Shown piece by piece: positions 35,249 to 43,975 of a DNA stretch of 64,000 nucleotides; position 1 is the stretch's first letter; every line of letters starts with the position of its first letter. The translations under genes were made by a program, and so were the position numbers. The stretch is from CAJWOS01 sp964502005. GTDB lineage: Bacteria; Myxococcota_A; UBA796; UBA2385. The stretch covers positions 62,001-126,000 of the forward strand of contig CAZCUX010000011.1 in NCBI GenBank assembly GCA_964502005.1, in the 5' to 3' direction. The notes beneath the pieces are model-generated. The model did no database searches, was not told the DNA's origin, and saw only the letters and a program-made list of their open reading frames with translations.

Positions 35249-36796
35249 TTATTCGTCTGTTCCTACGGCCGGCGAGGGCTCGGTAATGAACCGGTCCATC
35301 GCGCTGCGTATCTGGGATATGCCGTACCCACGGTCGACGCTCACCCACGCAATCCCTGCCGAGCGACAGGCGGGAAGGATGATGCGGTCGACGTCGTGGC
35401 CGATGAACCGACGAAGGAGAATCACCAGATTGACGGTTCCCGCGTTGACCCTGTCTGCGACCGCCTGGATGTGGCGGGTGTGCTCGGTGGTGACCCACTC
35501 GAGCGACGCGAGGTCAAATGCATCTTGAATTCGTGCGCGTGCTTCTTCTCGTAGGTCCCCGCCAATAATCACGGCGTTTCGTCCCCGCACGGTTTCTCGC
35601 AACGGCCAGCCTTCGGGGGGCTCGCGCAAGGGGAGAGCCAGCTCGGCTTGAAACTCGGCCTCCGCTTCTTCTGCGGTGCTTTCGGCATCGCGAATGGCTT
35701 TGCGGAGCCTCTTGAAGCGCGCTTGGGTTTTGAGGTCCTCCAGGCGCGGTGCGACGAGACGAATCAGCCGTGGGTCATCGACGGCGACCCCTGCGTCCAA
35801 AACGGCGGTCACTGCATCCAAAAGCTGCTCGACGCCTTCGTCATCTGTGGGATTGCGGGAGAGGATGTCGCGGAGGTGGTCGATTGCGCGCTCGGGATTG
35901 TCCTCCGAGACTGGCGTGGCTGCCATCTTTTCGAGAACGGAGAGCCAATTTGCCGCGTCATGGCGCCAGTTTCCTTGGGACGGAAAGTGGCTACGCATCA
36001 ATCCGAACACGAAGCCCGGTTGCTCCCGCTTTGAATACGCAGTCATAACGCTGAAAATGCGGTCCAACTCGTTGATTTGGTTGATGTCGAGATGGTCTGG
36101 CTGGGCCTCATCTTGCAGCCGCCTCGCGCGACACACGACATGTCCAACCAACGCCTGCTGAACTTCGCGGGGGAGGCTTGGCCAGTGGTCAATGTTGGTG
36201 ATGGCCGTCTCTAGGCAGTCCAGCTCCCGAAGTGCATCTTCGGCCGTCTCCACAAACGCACCCATCGGGGGCAGCGCGCTACAGAATTGCGCGACTACTT
36301 CGGGAACATCGATGTTTGCGACCGGCTTGGGACGGGTTTGCTCGGCTCGGGACCAAGCCGGCGCGATGCCAGTGGTGGTCAGCTTTTTCAGCGCGCGCGA
36401 ATCCACCGGCGGACCCACCTCGACCTCGGTCGCCGTTTCAACGAACGGCGGAGGGGGGGGGCTGGGTTCGATTGTGCTCGATTCGGAGCTGCGCACGGGC
36501 GTTGGTTCGGGCCGCCGAATGAGGGGTCTTGGAGGCGGCATTGCGGTCGTTACGGGGCTTCTGAGCTGCATTTCCCCCCCTTTCATGAGAAATGCAAGTC
36601 CTGCGCGGCCCCAGCGCATCAACAACTCATCCCGCCGTTTTCGCAATGTGGTGACGACCTCGACGATGTCCTCTAGGTCGCGCCGCGGGTCGTCGGCCAC
36701 TTCATGCAGACGGCGCGACAAGTCTTGCTGGACAAGCAATAGCTCGTCGCGAACACGCAAAAATTCGGCTTCCGCGGAGAGAGGAGCATGGGGCAT
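35249..36796 (-). CDS. Protein of unknown function with C-terminal DUF2325-like domain
   Basis: The 515-residue soluble protein has an N-terminal helical, probably coiled-coil segment (about residues 10-65). A Pro-rich linker (about residues 85-130) and a large helical middle region follow. The C-terminal domain of about 100 residues begins AVIIGGDLREEARARIQ and ends SAGIAWVSVDRGYG, which looks like the Rossmann-like DUF2325 domain. DUF2325 proteins are poorly characterised; some are linked to DNA-related or stress functions. No catalytic motif is evident in the rest. It is transcribed alone and convergent with the MopE-like gene. Confidence 0.65.
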   Translation of the reverse strand: MPHAPLSAEAEFLRVRDELLLVQQDLSRRLHEVADDPRRDLEDIVEVVTTLRKRRDELLMRWGRAGLAFLMKGGEMQLRSPVTTAMPPPRPLIRRPEPTPVRSSESSTIEPSPPPPPFVETATEVEVGPPVDSRALKKLTTTGIAPAWSRAEQTRPKPVANIDVPEVVAQFCSALPPMGAFVETAEDALRELDCLETAITNIDHWPSLPREVQQALVGHVVCRARRLQDEAQPDHLDINQINELDRIFSVMTAYSKREQPGFVFGLMRSHFPSQGNWRHDAANWLSVLEKMAATPVSEDNPERAIDHLRDILSRNPTDDEGVEQLLDAVTAVLDAGVAVDDPRLIRLVAPRLEDLKTQARFKRLRKAIRDAESTAEEAEAEFQAELALPLREPPEGWPLRETVRGRNAVIIGGDLREEARARIQDAFDLASLEWVTTEHTRHIQAVADRVNAGTVNLVILLRRFIGHDVDRIILPACRSAGIAWVSVDRGYGISQIRSAMDRFITEPSPAVGTDE

Positions 36797-36936
36797 CGTT
36801 ATCTGTTCCCGTGGAGTCAGAGGGGGTCGTCTGTGGTTGGACGTCGTGTGTCCAAAACGCTAACGCAGTCATGGATTGCGTCCGGTCGGTTTTCGGATGG
36901 TACCGTCAACGCTGGAGGCATTCTTTGGAAGGCGTT

Positions 36937-37323
36937 ATGAATGTGCGCGTGATCTGGATTGTCGGCTGTTTGGTGGCTTGTATGTCCGTTGCGGGGGGCG
37001 CGTTTGGAGCCCACGCCCTCCAGGACTTGGTACCACCACAGCGAATCGACACGTGGAACACGGGCGCTCGATATGCCATGTATCACAGCTTGGCGACGTT
37101 GGGGGTTGTCTCCGTGGGTGGGGGAACCCTTACTCCCAATCAAAGCCGCGCGTGCTTGTCTTGGCTCCTGGGCACGCTGTTGTTTACGGGTTCGCTGTGG
37201 GCGTTGGTGTTGGCTGATTTGCCCATCCTCGGTGCGGTCACGCCTTTCGGTGGCGCATTGTTCATGTTGGGTTGGGTGTTTGCTGCGCGATTCGGTTGGA
37301 TAGCTTTTGGGCCGCCCACTTGA
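36937..37323 (+). CDS. DUF423-family small membrane protein
   Basis: The 128-residue protein has four membrane segments and the family's recognisable start, GAFGAHALQDL, followed by WNTGARYAMYHSLA. The function of this widespread family (YwdK-like) is unknown. ATG 36937 has GGAAGG six bases upstream; a longer frame to 36811 is not supported. The 3' end overlaps the convergent HTTM gene by 62 bp, a rather long tail-to-tail overlap. Confidence 0.86.
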   Translation: MNVRVIWIVGCLVACMSVAGGAFGAHALQDLVPPQRIDTWNTGARYAMYHSLATLGVVSVGGGTLTPNQSRACLSWLLGTLLFTGSLWALVLADLPILGAVTPFGGALFMLGWVFAARFGWIAFGPPT

Positions 37324-38233
37324 ATTCGTCTGCGTGAAAGAAACAAGCATAGGAAAACACGCAGACCACGCTAAATGTTCCAACCTCCATGAGAAGCATG
37401 ATTCCGACGTGCATTGCGACGCCGATGGCAAGCCAGATGCTTCGAATGTCCCAACGATTGAACCACGCCCGCACGCGCCCCGGTTTGTCGTGGGTGCGGC
37501 GGAACCAAAATGCAACCAACAAGATAGGCGCGCCCACTTCAAACAGCCAAGTGCCGAGAGTCGCGGCTTGGGTAAGTGGATACACTTGTGCGGCCCATGT
37601 CATGTCAAAGCGTTGCCAGCTCGGTTGTTGCAAAATGTAAAACAATGCGGAGAGGTCACCGCCAGGCACCCAACTTGCGCTCACTTTTTGAAAGCCCGTT
37701 GAGGTATACATGGTCACCATTTGGCCGATGACAAGGTACCGCGGCCAAGCGGGTACCGGTGTGTCCGGCCACCAGCGTCCTGTCTTCCACTTGGCGACAA
37801 CACTTCCCGTCGCGCCACTCTGCGCAAACACGAGCAAGAGCAATAGGTTGCTGATGAGCATGTCATAGCTGCCACCCGCGTGGGGGTTGACCCAGGTAAT
37901 CGCGAAAAACGCCTCCATGCCGATGAAAGCGGCGACACGCGGAAACACTCCGGCGAGGAGCGACAGACCCGCGACCAAAGAGGTGGCCCACAAGCCCCAA
38001 ATCAGCGTCGTCGTTCGGCCACCGAGCGCGTTTACCAAAAACGAACCCGACTGCTGCGAGGTGAGGTAGCCGCCGTCTTCGGGGGTGAGCCAGAGCATCG
38101 GGACGAGGTCCGCGGACCAAACCGAAAGCATTTCTATCACCAGCACAAGTCCCATTCCCATGCGCAAAACGGCGAGTCCATGGGCTGGTTCGGTATGTGC
38201 AAGGGTAGCCTTCCAGCGGCTCCAGAGGTTCAT
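37262..38233 (-). CDS. HTTM-domain membrane protein (VKGC-like)
   Basis: The 323-residue integral membrane protein has about seven or eight hydrophobic segments. It shows HTTM-family features such as LAVLRMGMGLVLV at the start, WVNPHAGGSYDMLI, and GFQKVSASWVPGG with an aromatic-rich loop after it. HTTM (horizontally transferred transmembrane) proteins are related to vitamin-K-dependent gamma-carboxylase; substrates in bacteria are mostly unknown. It starts within the stop codon of the upstream gene (ATGA), so the two are almost certainly co-translated and may act together. Confidence 0.8.
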   Translation of the reverse strand: MNLWSRWKATLAHTEPAHGLAVLRMGMGLVLVIEMLSVWSADLVPMLWLTPEDGGYLTSQQSGSFLVNALGGRTTTLIWGLWATSLVAGLSLLAGVFPRVAAFIGMEAFFAITWVNPHAGGSYDMLISNLLLLLVFAQSGATGSVVAKWKTGRWWPDTPVPAWPRYLVIGQMVTMYTSTGFQKVSASWVPGGDLSALFYILQQPSWQRFDMTWAAQVYPLTQAATLGTWLFEVGAPILLVAFWFRRTHDKPGRVRAWFNRWDIRSIWLAIGVAMHVGIMLLMEVGTFSVVCVFSYACFFHADEFKWAAQKLSNRIAQQTPNPT

Positions 38234-38937
38234 TTTAGCTCCCGCTGGATGTCGAGAACATAGGATTGGTGCGACACGCCAGCCGGAAACCCGTCTGTCC
38301 GCAGTACATCGGGTGGGGGCGTCTTTCGTCGTAGCCACTCGAGCTTTACATAGCGCACGTTGGGGTCTTCAGCGTGAACCTCGCGCGCAACCCACTTCGC
38401 AAATGCGCGGTATGCGCCCTTGTAGGTGGGCCAAGAATACCGAAACAGCGCCGAGCGCATGCGTGTGTGGCGGAGCTGATGGGCATGCCAGGTGGCTTCG
38501 GTGCTCGTGTGGTCGTACAGCAGGTCCCAGTCGTCGGCGGTGGTCGCGCGGGTGTAGATGCGCAGCACGGAGGGGCTGGTGTGGGGTGCGACGAACATGC
38601 GCCAATTTTGTTCAGCGCCAAAATAGCGGTAGTACACCTGAAACGGCTTTAGGACCGCGACATGGGCCCCCACCCACGCCTTTGCGAGCGCGTAGAGGTC
38701 GTCTTCGAACTGTTGCCGGTCGTCCGCCAAACCGACAGCGGCGAGGCGCCCGTGCCAGGTGGTCAGCTCTGCTTGCACCGTGGGCTCTTTCCAATTGGAC
38801 CGGCTCAAGCCGCCCATCGGCGACGGCATCGCGCCGAGCGCAATCGCGGCCACATGTAGCGCAACCAGCACGGCGCGGAGGTCGCTTCGAAAGGAACGGC
38901 GCACGGGAGAATCGGGAGGAGCAGCGTCGGTGGACAT
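38230..38937 (-). CDS. Membrane-anchored protein of unknown function, partner of the HTTM protein
   Basis: The 235-residue product has one N-terminal membrane segment (about residues 20-38, LRAVLVALHVAAIALGAM). A soluble domain rich in aromatic and charged residues follows (VYYRYFGAEQNWRMF, then RIYTRATTADDWDLLYDH). Genes of this kind are often seen directly upstream of HTTM genes, and the ATGA overlap here supports a two-component unit. Topology suggests the soluble part faces the periplasm. No catalytic motif is recognised. Confidence 0.65.
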   Translation of the reverse strand: MSTDAAPPDSPVRRSFRSDLRAVLVALHVAAIALGAMPSPMGGLSRSNWKEPTVQAELTTWHGRLAAVGLADDRQQFEDDLYALAKAWVGAHVAVLKPFQVYYRYFGAEQNWRMFVAPHTSPSVLRIYTRATTADDWDLLYDHTSTEATWHAHQLRHTRMRSALFRYSWPTYKGAYRAFAKWVAREVHAEDPNVRYVKLEWLRRKTPPPDVLRTDGFPAGVSHQSYVLDIQRELK

Positions 38938-38988
38938 CGGATTGGTGTAGCATGAACCGGTTGGATTCTCGACCAGATTGGATGTGAG

Positions 38989-40587
38989 ATGGGTGATAGC
39001 GCGCAGTCGGAAGTCCGAATTCTGAGCGCCGTTGGCAAAGGCGGTTTCGGAACGGTGTACCGTGCGGAAATGCACGGTCCTGGCGGATTTCGAAAGGCTG
39101 TGGCCCTCAAGGTGCTCAACGATGAGTGGGCCAACAAGACGGAGTTCGCCGAGCGCCTACGCGACGAAGCGCGAATTCTGGGTCTGCTGAACCATCGCGC
39201 GATTGTGCGGGTAGACGGCTTGCGCCAGTTTGAAGGGCGCTGGGCCGTTGTCATGGAATTTGTGGACGGCGTAGATCTCAAGCAGGTCATGGACCTCGGA
39301 CCGACGCCCCCCGGACCGGCGATGGAGGTCATTGAGGAAGTTGCGAGCGCGCTCGACACCGCGTGGTCCACTATCGGAGACGCGGGCCGCCCGGTGCAGC
39401 TGTTACACCGCGATATCAAGCCGTCCAACATCCATCTCACGGCCCGTGGCGAGGTCAAAGTGCTCGACTTTGGCGTGGCGCGCGCGGAGTTCCAAGAGCG
39501 CGAGAGCGAGACGCGCAGCGTGTTCTTCGGTTCGGTCGGCTATATGGCGCCGGAGCGAATGGATGGCATCGACTCCCACGCCGGCGACGTCTACTCTCTC
39601 GCCGTCGTGTTGATTGAAATGATGACGGGAAGTGCGTTGGGGCGAAGCTGGTCTCACCCCAACCGACACGAAGAGCACCGTGTACGGGCCTTGCATCGCT
39701 TGTGGGAAGTCTGTCCCGACGCCGAACTCTACGACCTCATGGGCCGCAGCTTGGCCTACGAAGCCGCGCACCGTCCGAATGCGTCCGATTTGGCGCGGGG
39801 CTTGCGTTCGATTCGCGTCCGCTATTCGACACCTTGGTTGCGCGACTGGGCGGCGGAGAAGGTCCCGATTGCGGCACAACGCGCAGCTATGGACGCTTCT
39901 GCCGGTGGAAAGTCAAGTACGTTGGGCTCCATCGACCACCGTATCGGCAATACCGCGGCCGATGGCTCGTCGTTGGGACGCCCCTCCGCATCGGGCTCCT
40001 TGGCTTCTACGCCCTCCCATGGACGCAAGCGTACGCCCACTTGGCTCGTGGCAGGTATCGCTGCATTGGGCGCAATGTTTGTTGTGGTGCCCATCGGCGG
40101 CGGGGTCGTTTGGATGGCGCTCGCGACGTCCTCTACGGTTCCTCCACCTCCCGCAGTAGAAGAAGTGGCTCCGGTAGAGGCTTCCCCCTCGGCGGATAGG
40201 TTGCTGGACGTCGATGAAGAGCCGCCGCCACCGGACCCACCGCCCGAACCTGTGAAGACCACAAGCGAGCCTGCGCGTCGTCCTGCCCGTCAGCCGGACC
40301 GTACGCCTGCCCCAACCGAGCCGGAGCGCGCGTCCGCGTCCACGCCAGCCCCCGGCTCGCCGCCTGCCGAAACCGGGCGCGTGGTGGTCACTGGCGACGC
40401 TACGACCGTGCGCCTCATCGGGGCGGGTACAAGCCTCCCGCCAGGGGTTGTGCCTGCGGGCACGTACGCAATTCGCGCGGCATTTGGCGACGGCGTGCTC
40501 GTCGACGCTGGTTCCGTCACCGTGTCGGCGGGTGGAGTGGTCACACTGAGCTGCCGCGGTGGCCTCAAGCGCTGCGTTCCGCGCTGA
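38989..40587 (+). CDS. Membrane-anchored eukaryotic-type Ser/Thr protein kinase
   Basis: The 532-residue protein has an N-terminal kinase domain with all main motifs: glycine loop GKGGFGTVY (16-24), Lys41, HRDIKPSN (140-147), DFG (160-162) and YMAPER, so it should be active. A linker and a single membrane helix (about residues 346-372) lead to an exported Pro/Glu/Thr-rich region. A C-terminal domain of about 80 residues begins GRVVVTGDATTVRLIG and ends in a CRGGLKRC loop; it may be a PEGA-like sensor domain. This kinase type is frequent in Myxococcota. It diverges from the HTTM pair. Substrates are not indicated. Confidence 0.9.
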   Translation: MGDSAQSEVRILSAVGKGGFGTVYRAEMHGPGGFRKAVALKVLNDEWANKTEFAERLRDEARILGLLNHRAIVRVDGLRQFEGRWAVVMEFVDGVDLKQVMDLGPTPPGPAMEVIEEVASALDTAWSTIGDAGRPVQLLHRDIKPSNIHLTARGEVKVLDFGVARAEFQERESETRSVFFGSVGYMAPERMDGIDSHAGDVYSLAVVLIEMMTGSALGRSWSHPNRHEEHRVRALHRLWEVCPDAELYDLMGRSLAYEAAHRPNASDLARGLRSIRVRYSTPWLRDWAAEKVPIAAQRAAMDASAGGKSSTLGSIDHRIGNTAADGSSLGRPSASGSLASTPSHGRKRTPTWLVAGIAALGAMFVVVPIGGGVVWMALATSSTVPPPPAVEEVAPVEASPSADRLLDVDEEPPPPDPPPEPVKTTSEPARRPARQPDRTPAPTEPERASASTPAPGSPPAETGRVVVTGDATTVRLIGAGTSLPPGVVPAGTYAIRAAFGDGVLVDAGSVTVSAGGVVTLSCRGGLKRCVPR

Positions 40588-40615
40588 CGAAAACGGAGCG
40601 CGAGCGTGCATGAGT

Positions 40616-40640
40616 GAAAAATGAATGAGATTCATTTTTC
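40616..40640. terminator. AT-rich perfect inverted repeat between convergent genes
   Basis: GAAAAATGAAT (40616-40626) is followed by GAG and its exact complement ATTCATTTTTC (40630-40640). The symmetric A-run and T-run would let the hairpin act as a terminator in either direction. It lies 28 bp after the kinase stop codon and before the end of convergent alkB. A second short stem GGGTG/CACCC follows near 40690-40702. Confidence 0.55.
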
Positions 40641-40785
40641 GTGCTGCGTCGATGTCGTGGCTGAACGTCTGCACGGTCGCGGGTAAAAGGGGTGCTCTCA
40701 CCCGCGTTTTGACCGTCTCCCCAAGAACCACTGCGCGGGTGGGCCCCTCATCGGACCGCACCCGCGCGCAGGGCTCGCCAAGGGT

Positions 40786-41847
40786 TCAGGCTGCGGCAGA
40801 CAATGCCTGAAGGCGCGCCGTTTCTTTCGCAAGCTGGCGTGCCATGACCGCTTGAAAGACAGGCGGCAAAAGGGCCAAGAGCACCATGCCGGGGTAGCCT
40901 GTGGGGAGTTCGGGGGCTGCGTCGTGGTGCCGAAGGATAGGATACGGGCGGCCGGGATTTGCGTGGTGGTCGGAGTGGCGGGTGAGGTCGAACAAGAGCA
41001 CACGGCCAATCGGATGCTCGCTGTTCCAGCTATGATGGGGTTGGACCCGCTCGTAGCGGCCGGATGCGGTCTTCTCTCTCGAAAGTCCGTAGTGTTCGAC
41101 GTAGTTGACGGTTTCGAGGAGCAGTATCGCGACGGCCGCGCTCGCGAGCCAAGCCAACAACACAGCCCAGCCTCCGATTGCGGCGACCATTGCCGCGAAA
41201 CCGACCTGAACCGCCGTGATTCGCACCATTTGGTTGTCCCATAGGCGATGGGGACGCCCGCTCAGGCGCCGCTGCTCAATGGCCCATGCAGAACGCCACG
41301 AATCGCGCACCGAGCGAACCCAGAAGCCATAGACGGTCTCGCCGGGACGCGCCGTGGCGGGGTCGTCGGGGGTTGCGACGCGGGCGTGGTGGCCGCGATT
41401 GTGCTCAATGTAGAAGTGCAAGTATGCCGTGCTCGTCAACAGAATCCAGGCGCCCACGCGGTGAAGGCGCTGGGTGCGATGCCCAAGCTCGTGCGCGACG
41501 TTGATGCCCAGCACGCCGCCGCAAATGCCAGTGGTGAAGACGGCCCCCGCAAGCGAAACACCCGACCACCATTCATGGGCGACGCCGTAGCTCAACAGCC
41601 CCACCATACCGAGCTGCAAGGGTATCGCGGCAAAGAGCATGAGGTCGAACGTCCAATTCGTGCGACGGGCGCTCTCTTCTTCGGCCGAGGGATTGGTCGG
41701 GCTGCCTTTCAAAAACAGCTCCGCGAGAGGCACCAAGCCGAAAAGCACCAACGGAGGCACCCATGTCGCGGCGCCGCCGATGCTCAGTGCTGTGGCCCCC
41801 ATGAGAGGAAGAGACAGAACGGCGGTGTAGTGGGACAGACGCAGCAT
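40786..41847 (-). CDS. alkB: Alkane 1-monooxygenase (AlkB family)
   Basis: AlkB is an integral-membrane di-iron enzyme that hydroxylates the terminal carbon of alkanes. The 353-residue protein carries the His boxes: HELGHR (HxxxH), EHNRGHH followed by RVATPDDPATARPGET, the NYVEHYGL motif, and RHSDHHANPGRPY. These are diagnostic of AlkB rather than other desaturases. Six hydrophobic segments are visible. No rubredoxin domain is fused and no rubredoxin gene is nearby. ATG 41847 has GGAGG five to eight bases upstream; an ATG 11 codons earlier is less likely. A clear promoter lies just upstream. Confidence 0.93.
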   Translation of the reverse strand: MLRLSHYTAVLSLPLMGATALSIGGAATWVPPLVLFGLVPLAELFLKGSPTNPSAEEESARRTNWTFDLMLFAAIPLQLGMVGLLSYGVAHEWWSGVSLAGAVFTTGICGGVLGINVAHELGHRTQRLHRVGAWILLTSTAYLHFYIEHNRGHHARVATPDDPATARPGETVYGFWVRSVRDSWRSAWAIEQRRLSGRPHRLWDNQMVRITAVQVGFAAMVAAIGGWAVLLAWLASAAVAILLLETVNYVEHYGLSREKTASGRYERVQPHHSWNSEHPIGRVLLFDLTRHSDHHANPGRPYPILRHHDAAPELPTGYPGMVLLALLPPVFQAVMARQLAKETARLQALSAAA

Positions 41848-41882
41848 GACCCCTCCAGGTTCGGTGGTTTGGCCGAACAAGT

Positions 41883-41920
41883 GTTACGTACAAAATAGAA
41901 CATTTGTTACGCACCGTCAA
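41883..41920 (-). promoter_or_regulatory. alkB promoter with repeated candidate operator
   Basis: On the minus strand, TTGACG (41915-41920) and TATTTT (41892-41897) are separated by exactly 17 bp, a near-consensus sigma-70 promoter. The plus-strand element GTTACGTAC (41883-41891) is repeated as GTTACGCAC (41906-41914), 23 bp apart. One copy fills part of the spacer next to the -35 box and the other lies just downstream of the -10 box. This arrangement is typical of a repressor site blocking polymerase. The regulator is not identified. Confidence 0.7.
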
Positions 41921-42266
41921 CCACTTTGTTGGACAATCGTCCCCGTCGATCAAAATCTCCGCGTGAAGATGGGGCCGCCAGCCTCCCCAAGCTCGTGGCC
42001 ACACAAGCGTCGATTTGCAGTACACCGCCCGATGGGCGGCGCGCGACGCGAGCCAGGCGGACGGAGAGGCTTGGCAGAAGCCATGGTCCGCGCGGAAAGC
42101 GGCGCAGCCCGCGTCCTGCAGACAGCCATTGCGCGAACCGGTTGGTTCCGGCAAGCCACCGTTTTTGCTATCGGTGGGCTGTGGCACAAGACCGCCGCGG
42201 ACGCGCGGCCGAGGCGGGAAAAACCCGCGCACGGGGGCTCTGGCGCGCGAAACGCGTGCAGGAACG
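41921..42266. other. Intergenic region between alkB promoter and the diflavin reductase gene
   Basis: About 346 bp without a convincing gene. Several Arg/Ala-rich frames are open on both strands, but none has a good start signal or recognisable sequence. No regulator gene for alkB is found here. There is no clear terminator for the reductase transcript beyond GC-rich potential stems. Confidence 0.5.
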
Positions 42267-43955
42267 CTAATACACGTCGCGCATATACCGGCCGGTTTGG
42301 GCGAGTTCGCGGACAAACGTCCGCGCGTCGGACTCGCTCAAGCCGCCCTCTTGGTGGGCAATCGCCTGCAATGCTTTGTGGACATCGGGGGCCATCGCGC
42401 TCGCATCACCGCAAACGTACACCACAGCGCCGTGGCTCAACCATTGCCAAAGCGCCTTGGCGTTGTCCATCATGCAGTGTTGAACGTAGCGCTTTTCTGC
42501 CCCATCACGGGAAAATGCGAGGTCGAGGCGGGTGAGGGTGCCGCGTGTCCGCCACGCTTGCAGCTCGTCACCAAACAAGAAATCAGTTTCGCGATTCCGA
42601 CTTCCGAAGAACAGCCAGCTTCGGCCCCGCGCGCGGCGGCGCTCGCGCTCTTGCAAAAAGGCGCGGAAGGGTGCGACGCCGGTTCCCGGACCAATCATGA
42701 TGATGTCGGTGTCGTCTGCGGCGAGGCGGAAGGTGTCGAGGCGCTGGACGTAGGTGCGGACCTTGGCGCCTTCGGGCAAGTGGTTGGCCATCCAGCCCGT
42801 GCAGGTGCCCCATCGTTCCCGGCCATAGGCTTCGTAGCGAACGACCGATGCGACGAAAGAGACGACGTTGTTGTGGACCGTCGGGCTCGACGCGACGCTA
42901 TACAAGCGTGGGGAAATGCGGCGCAAGCGGTCGACAAGGGCCTGGGCTTCGAGGGGAACGCCGCGTGCGAGCACATAGTCGCGTACATGAAGCGGAGGTC
43001 CATCGGCGGGGGCGGCGCCTTGTCCTGTATGTTCGCTGGCCCACGCGGGGTCGGAGGCAGTCTGCACGTCGAGACGGGTGAGCAGGGCGGTCCGCACGGA
43101 CATCTGCTCGTCACGAACCACGACCGTCGTGTCGCCCGCAATCTTGCATGCTGCCAGAATCTCGTCGACGAGCTCGGGCGCGTTGGGTTGGAAGAAGCCA
43201 AAGCTATCGCCAGCAGACCAAGCGGGCGCGCCTTCGCCGAGGTCGACCTCCAGATAGCGCACGTCGCGCGACGCTCCCGCTCCGGTCAGCGACCGATTGA
43301 CGCGCACCGTCGCCGCGACGGGGTTTCGTCGGCTGCCGTATTCGGCCGAGGGGTCTGCTTGGGGGCCCGTAGACAGGTGCAGGGCATTCGCCGCTTGGAG
43401 AGGGTCCGCGCTGGTGACCGGCACATCGGCGACGGCGACAACGGGTGCGGGTTCTGGGGCCGGAGGGGCTGTTGCGGCGGCTTCTTCAGTCCAAGGAAGG
43501 GTCGCGAGTGCCTCTTGGACCGCTTCCAACCAGCCCTCCCAGGCGGGCTCTGGGTCAACGTCACAATCGACCCGCGGCGAAATCCGTTGTCCGCCAAGCT
43601 CGGCCAAGCGTCGGTCAAAATCTTTTCCGCATTGGGCGAAGCGCGGGTAGGTGCGGTCGCCCAGGCCACACACCGAAAAGCGCAAGCCATCGAGGCGCGG
43701 AGCGGTGTCGGCCATGATTGCATCGAACATTGGCTCGGCATTGGCGGGTGGGTCGCCGTTTCCGTAGGTGCTCGTCACGATGAGCAGCGTGCGCAATGTC
43801 GAGAGGTTGTCGGGGTCGAAGGCCTCCATGTCGATCGCTTTCGCTTGAAAGCCCGCGTCGTTGAGGGCGTCCGCTGTGCGTTCTGCCAGACCTTCGGCGG
43901 TGTAGGTTTCCGTTCCGTAGAGAATCGTGACGGTTCGGGGGGAGCGCGAGGTCAT
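42267..43955 (-). CDS. Diflavin reductase, CysJ-like
   Basis: The 562-residue protein combines an N-terminal flavodoxin domain (FMN; ILYGTETYTAEGLAE near residue 12, STYGNGDPPANAE, CGLGDRTYPRFAQCG) and a Pro/Ala linker. A ferredoxin-NADP-reductase-type module follows: FAD motif RLYSVASSP near residue 350, GTCTGWMA, NADP motif IGPGTGVAPFRAFLQ, and the C-terminal YVCGDA and RYMRDVY. It matches CysJ in domain order and length. There is no cysI nearby. It lies on the same strand as alkB and could supply electrons to a neighbouring oxidase, but sulfite reductase remains possible. Confidence 0.85.
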   Translation of the reverse strand: MTSRSPRTVTILYGTETYTAEGLAERTADALNDAGFQAKAIDMEAFDPDNLSTLRTLLIVTSTYGNGDPPANAEPMFDAIMADTAPRLDGLRFSVCGLGDRTYPRFAQCGKDFDRRLAELGGQRISPRVDCDVDPEPAWEGWLEAVQEALATLPWTEEAAATAPPAPEPAPVVAVADVPVTSADPLQAANALHLSTGPQADPSAEYGSRRNPVAATVRVNRSLTGAGASRDVRYLEVDLGEGAPAWSAGDSFGFFQPNAPELVDEILAACKIAGDTTVVVRDEQMSVRTALLTRLDVQTASDPAWASEHTGQGAAPADGPPLHVRDYVLARGVPLEAQALVDRLRRISPRLYSVASSPTVHNNVVSFVASVVRYEAYGRERWGTCTGWMANHLPEGAKVRTYVQRLDTFRLAADDTDIIMIGPGTGVAPFRAFLQERERRRARGRSWLFFGSRNRETDFLFGDELQAWRTRGTLTRLDLAFSRDGAEKRYVQHCMMDNAKALWQWLSHGAVVYVCGDASAMAPDVHKALQAIAHQEGGLSESDARTFVRELAQTGRYMRDVY

Positions 43956-43975
43956 CGGTATGTCTCCGAGTTTGG

